Shown: in pieces, positions 61,431 to 64,000 of the stretch
Numbering within the stretch: position 1 is the stretch's first letter
Layout of the letters: every line of letters begins with the position of its first letter
Source: Fodinibacter sp963707895
Lineage (GTDB): Bacteria; Actinomycetota; Actinomycetes; Actinomycetales; Dermatophilaceae
Direction of reading: 5' to 3'
Length of the DNA: 64,000 bases
Assembly (NCBI GenBank): GCA_963707895.1
Contig: CAVPRS010000002.1
Span: 124,001 to 188,000, forward strand
The notes under the pieces: model-generated
Told to the model about the DNA's origin: nothing
Databases searched by the model: none
What the model saw: only the letters and a program-made list of their open reading frames with translations
Made by a program: the position numbers and the translations under genes

Positions 61431-62955
61431 GACGACCACCTCGCGGTTGTCCGGCGAGCCGGCTCGGGGCGTTGCCCGTGGGGCGCCGGTCGGAGAGCAC
61501 CCAGGTGTCCTTGGAGCCGCCGCCCTGGCTGGAGTTGACGACCAGCTCGCCCTCGGGGAGGGCCACGCGGGTCAGGCCGCCCGGGAGCACCCGCACCCGC
61601 TCGCCGTCGTTGACCGCGAACGGGCGCAGGTCGACGTGGCGGGGGGCGAGCTTGCCGTCGATGAAGGTCGGCACGGTCGAGAGCTGCACCACCGGCTGCG
61701 CGATCCAGCCGCGCGGGTCGGCCCTGAGCTGCTTGCGCACCTTGTCGAGGGTGGCGGCGTCGGCCTTCGGGCAGACGACCAGACCCTTGCCGCCCGAGCC
61801 GTCGACCGGCTTGACGACCATCTCCTCGAGGTGGTCGAGCACGTGCTGCAGGGCCGCCGGCTCGTCGCAGCGGAAGGTGTCGACGTTGCCCAGGATCGGG
61901 TCCTCGTCGAGGTAGAACCGGATCAGCTCGGGCAGGTAGGAGTAGATCAGCTTGTCGTCGGCGACGCCGTTGCCGATGGCGTTGGCGACGGTGACCCGTC
62001 CGCTGCGCATCGCCGACACGAGGCCGGCGACCCCGAGCACCGAGTCGCCCCGGAAGTGCACCGGGTCCAGGAACTCGTCGTCGACCCGGCGGTAGATGAC
62101 GTCGACCGGGCGGTCACCCTTGGTCGTGCGCATCCGCACCTGGCCGCCGACGCAGACCAGGTCGCGTCCCTCGACGAGCTCGACGCCCATCATCCGGGCC
62201 AGCAGGGCGTGCTCGAAGTAGGCCGAGTTGAAGACGCCGGGGGTGAGCACGACGACCGTCGGGTCGCTGGCGCCGTCGGGCGCCGAGGCCCGCAGCGCGG
62301 CGAGCAGCATCCGCGGGTAGTCGTGCACCGGGCGGATCCGCATCGTCGCGAAGGCCTCGGGGAAGACGTTGGCCATCGCGCGCCGGTTGGCGATGACGTA
62401 GCTGACGCCCGAGGGCACCCGCACGTTGTCCTCGAGCACCCGGAAGGTGCCCTCCTCGTCGCGCACCAGGTCGACGCCGGCGACGTGCACCCGGACGCCG
62501 TTGCTGGGCCGGATGCCCATGACCGCCCGGTGGTAGTGCTTCGAGCTCGCGATCAGTCGCCACGGGATGACGCCCTCGTGGACGGCGCGCGGGATCTCGC
62601 CCTCGCGCGAGTAGATGTCGTCGAGGAAGGACTCCAGCGCGGTGACCCGTTGCACCACGCCGGAGTCGATGACCTGCCACTCGTGCGCCGAGATCACCCT
62701 CGGCACGGCGTCGAGGGGGAACGGCCGCTCCTCGCCCGCGTAGTCGAAGGTGACGCCCTGGTCGAGGTAGGAGCGTGCCAGGGTGTCGGCGCGCTCCTTG
62801 AGGGTGCCGGCCCGCATCGCGCGCAGCGTGTGGAACACCGGCTTGTAGGCCGTGCGCGGGGATCCGGGCTCGGACAGCATCTCGTCCCAGGCGACGCCGA
62901 GCCGGTAGTCGTCGAAGAGGCCGCCGGCGTCGTCGGGTCCCGTCGGCTCGCTCAC
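61390..62955 (-). CDS. Circularly permuted ATP-grasp type 2 protein
   Basis: A 521-residue ligase-like protein (COG2308). The permuted ATP-grasp has VIPWRLIASSKHYHRAVMG, LEDNVRVPSGVSYVIANR, NAIGNGVADDKLIYSYLPELI, EEMVVKPVDGSGGKGLVV for the phosphate loop, and NSSQGGGSKDTWVL near the end. Such enzymes are predicted to form amide bonds in peptide synthesis together with alpha-E and transglutaminase-like proteins. The last 30 residues after WVL look like shadow sequence; an indel at about 61455-61500 would instead give a tail ending at 61329 with seven Gln. GTG start with TAGGTT 6 nt upstream; first gene of the operon. Confidence 0.9.
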   Translation of the reverse strand: MSEPTGPDDAGGLFDDYRLGVAWDEMLSEPGSPRTAYKPVFHTLRAMRAGTLKERADTLARSYLDQGVTFDYAGEERPFPLDAVPRVISAHEWQVIDSGVVQRVTALESFLDDIYSREGEIPRAVHEGVIPWRLIASSKHYHRAVMGIRPSNGVRVHVAGVDLVRDEEGTFRVLEDNVRVPSGVSYVIANRRAMANVFPEAFATMRIRPVHDYPRMLLAALRASAPDGASDPTVVVLTPGVFNSAYFEHALLARMMGVELVEGRDLVCVGGQVRMRTTKGDRPVDVIYRRVDDEFLDPVHFRGDSVLGVAGLVSAMRSGRVTVANAIGNGVADDKLIYSYLPELIRFYLDEDPILGNVDTFRCDEPAALQHVLDHLEEMVVKPVDGSGGKGLVVCPKADAATLDKVRKQLRADPRGWIAQPVVQLSTVPTFIDGKLAPRHVDLRPFAVNDGERVRVLPGGLTRVALPEGELVVNSSQGGGSKDTWVLSDRRPTGNAPSRLAGQPRGGRHERAHGIPRGQHA

Positions 62956-62961
62956 GTGACG

Positions 62962-62967
62962 AACCTA
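62962..62967 (-). promoter_or_regulatory. -10 hexamer TAGGTT of the ATP-grasp operon, leaderless arrangement
   Basis: TAGGTT on the minus strand, 6 nt (CGTCAC) before the GTG at 62955. Confidence 0.6.
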
Positions 62968-63089
62968 TGGCCACGACGTGAACCTGTCATTCCGCCCGTG
63001 TCACCGGGAGGTTTCGCAGCAACCCGCCCGCGGCCCCTCAGGGGCGGCTGGCACGATGGGCCGCGCCGACCCCTGCGAGAGGACCCTGC

Positions 63090-63501
63090 GTGCGCACGCT
63101 GCTCAACATCATCTGGTTCGTCTTCGGCGGACTGTGGCTGGCCCTGGGCTACGCCCTGGCCGGGGTGGTCTTCTGCATCCTGATCCTCACCATCCCGCTC
63201 GGGGTGGCGTCGTTCCGGATGGCGCACTACGCCCTGTGGCCGTTCGGGCGGGCCGTGGTGCCCAAGGAGGGCGCGGGAGCCGGTGCGGTGGTGCTCAACG
63301 TCGTGTGGATCGTCCTGGCCGGGTGGTGGCTCGCCCTGATCCACGTCGTCACCGCGGTCGTCCAGGCGATCACGATCATCGGCATCCCGCTGGCCGATCG
63401 CCAACCTGAAGATGGTGCCGATCTCGCTGGTGCCCTACGGCAAGCAGATCGTGCGCACCGACTCGCTCCCGCCCGACCAGCGCCCGGCGCACTCGCTCTG
63501 A
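63090..63501 (+). pseudogene. YccF domain membrane protein, frameshifted
   Basis: About 136 residues with two YccF repeats. The first (LLNIIWFVFGGLWLALGYALAG, then IPLGVASFRMAHYALWPFGR) and the beginning of the second (VLNVVWIVLAGWWLALIHVV) are in frame. At about 63393-63399 an extra base shifts the frame: the correct continuation IANLKMVPISLVPYGKQIV is in the next frame and ends at 63499-63501, while the first frame runs to 63593. Family members are inner-membrane proteins of unknown function. GTG with GAGAGGA about ten bases upstream; CACGAT at 63054-63059 could be the -10. Confidence 0.85.
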
Positions 63502-63520
63502 GCGCGGCGGTCGCGACCGC

Positions 63521-64000
63521 TCAGTCGCGCTGGTGCTCGGGCGCCTCGCGGACCGCCTCGCGCACGACCCGCATCGCGACGTCGGAGCCGTAGCCCTTGC
63601 GGGCGAGCATCCCGGCGAGCCGGCGGGTCTGAACGACCGGGTCGAGCCCGCTCATCGAGCGCAGCTTCTTGGCGACCAGCTCGCGGGCGCGGTCCTCCTC
63701 GTCGTGCGGGTCGACCTCGTCGAGCGCTGCCTGCGCGGTCTCGTCGTCGACGCCCTTGCGGCGCAGCTCGTGCGCCAGCGCCCGTCGGGCCAGGCCGCGC
63801 CCGGCCTGCTGCGAGCGGACCAGCATGCCCGCGTAGGCGACGTCGTCGACCAGCCCGACCTCCTCCATCCGGTCGAGCACGGCGGCCGCGACGTCGTCGG
63901 GGCAGTCCTTGCGGCGCAGGGCCTGCTCGAGCTGGGCACGGCTGCGGGGGGTGGCGGTGAGCTGGCGCAGCACGATCTGGCGAGCCCAGTCGTGCGGGTC
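63521..64000 (-). CDS. recX: Regulatory protein RecX, 5' partial
   Basis: Inhibitor of RecA filament extension made of tandem three-helix repeats: LRQLTATPRSRAQLEQALRRKD, then DRMEEVGLVDDVAYAGMLVRS, RRALAHELRRKGVDDE and ARMVAKKL-type segments to the end. The frame is open to the right edge (DWARQIV precedes the visible start), so the N-terminus and probably recA lie beyond 64000. RecX in Actinomycetota normally follows recA. Confidence 0.93.
   Translation of the reverse strand, partial: DPHDWARQIVLRQLTATPRSRAQLEQALRRKDCPDDVAAAVLDRMEEVGLVDDVAYAGMLVRSQQAGRGLARRALAHELRRKGVDDETAQAALDEVDPHDEEDRARELVAKKLRSMSGLDPVVQTRRLAGMLARKGYGSDVAMRVVREAVREAPEHQRD

Noticed and set aside
60382..63183. Open frame of 933 codons opposite the ATP-grasp operon
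   Set aside because: Antisense of three well-supported genes; no motif found.

Overview
The window is about 72% G+C by eye, uses GTG starts freely and is tightly packed. Gene content (mycothiol-type maleylpyruvate isomerase fold protein, MT0933-type antitoxin, DUF222/HNH protein, DUF3097, hrcA-dnaJ pair, RecO/UppS/Zur block) points to an Actinomycetota chromosome, most likely Micrococcales close to Intrasporangiaceae. This is inference from gene families; I could not run a search. No rRNA, tRNA, CRISPR array, insertion sequence or prophage was seen.

Layout. 1-4.3 kb: end of a zinc ABC permease, zur (frameshifted), then on the minus strand a mycothiol-type isomerase, uppS, recO and alkA (frameshifted). 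4.3-10.8 kb: alkB, a secreted subtilase, a membrane glycosyltransferase-like protein, and leuA with a short leader peptide. 10.9-24.3 kb is an accessory stretch: acetyltransferases, DDAH-type hydrolase, ACC deaminase, acyl-CoA-binding protein, acyl-CoA dehydrogenase, asd, a broken DUF222/HNH gene, an ankyrin gene and a very large patatin-like membrane protein. 24.4-32.4 kb is the conserved block era, CBS/CorC protein, ybeY, phoH, HIT protein, rsmE, dnaJ, hrcA with a CIRCE operator. 32.4-43.3 kb mixes small accessory genes with hemW and lepA and ends at a divergent S41 peptidase/ArsR pair and a lone PemK/MazF-fold protein. 43.3-50.1 kb: rpsT, holA, dinG, fhs and a tandem GNAT protein. 50.2-59.5 kb: hflX, an RsmC-type methyltransferase, an LLM oxidoreductase, dapF, miaA, def, a cysteine-less thioredoxin-reductase-like flavoprotein, an orphan antitoxin-like protein and miaB. 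59.5-63.0 kb is the three-gene peptide-ligase-type operon (transglutaminase-like, alpha-E, circularly permuted ATP-grasp). The window ends with a broken yccF and the 3' part of recX.

Whole-window patterns. (1) At least eleven genes carry single-base frameshifts, yet none of the roughly 23 core genes does; each broken gene is readable once one base is added or removed (three in the DUF4870 gene). Sequencing error or recent decay of dispensable genes are both possible. In the entries, a frameshifted gene is typed pseudogene when the shift removes an essential part and CDS when the functional core is left intact. (2) Fourteen genes have a TANNNT -10 hexamer placed 6-8 nt before the start codon, and six more have CANNNT, the arrangement of leaderless actinobacterial transcripts. 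(3) Strong hairpins without a U-tract lie across stop codons at several gene ends. (4) GGATGCC/GGCATCC is noticeably common.

The most interesting candidates are the polyglutamine-encoding sequence inside the ATP-grasp/alpha-E/transglutaminase operon, the paired palindromic repeats between holA and rpsT, the DNA-binding-like tail on DinG, the patatin-ankyrin pair, and the leuA leader peptide with a possible ribosome-site-pairing segment.
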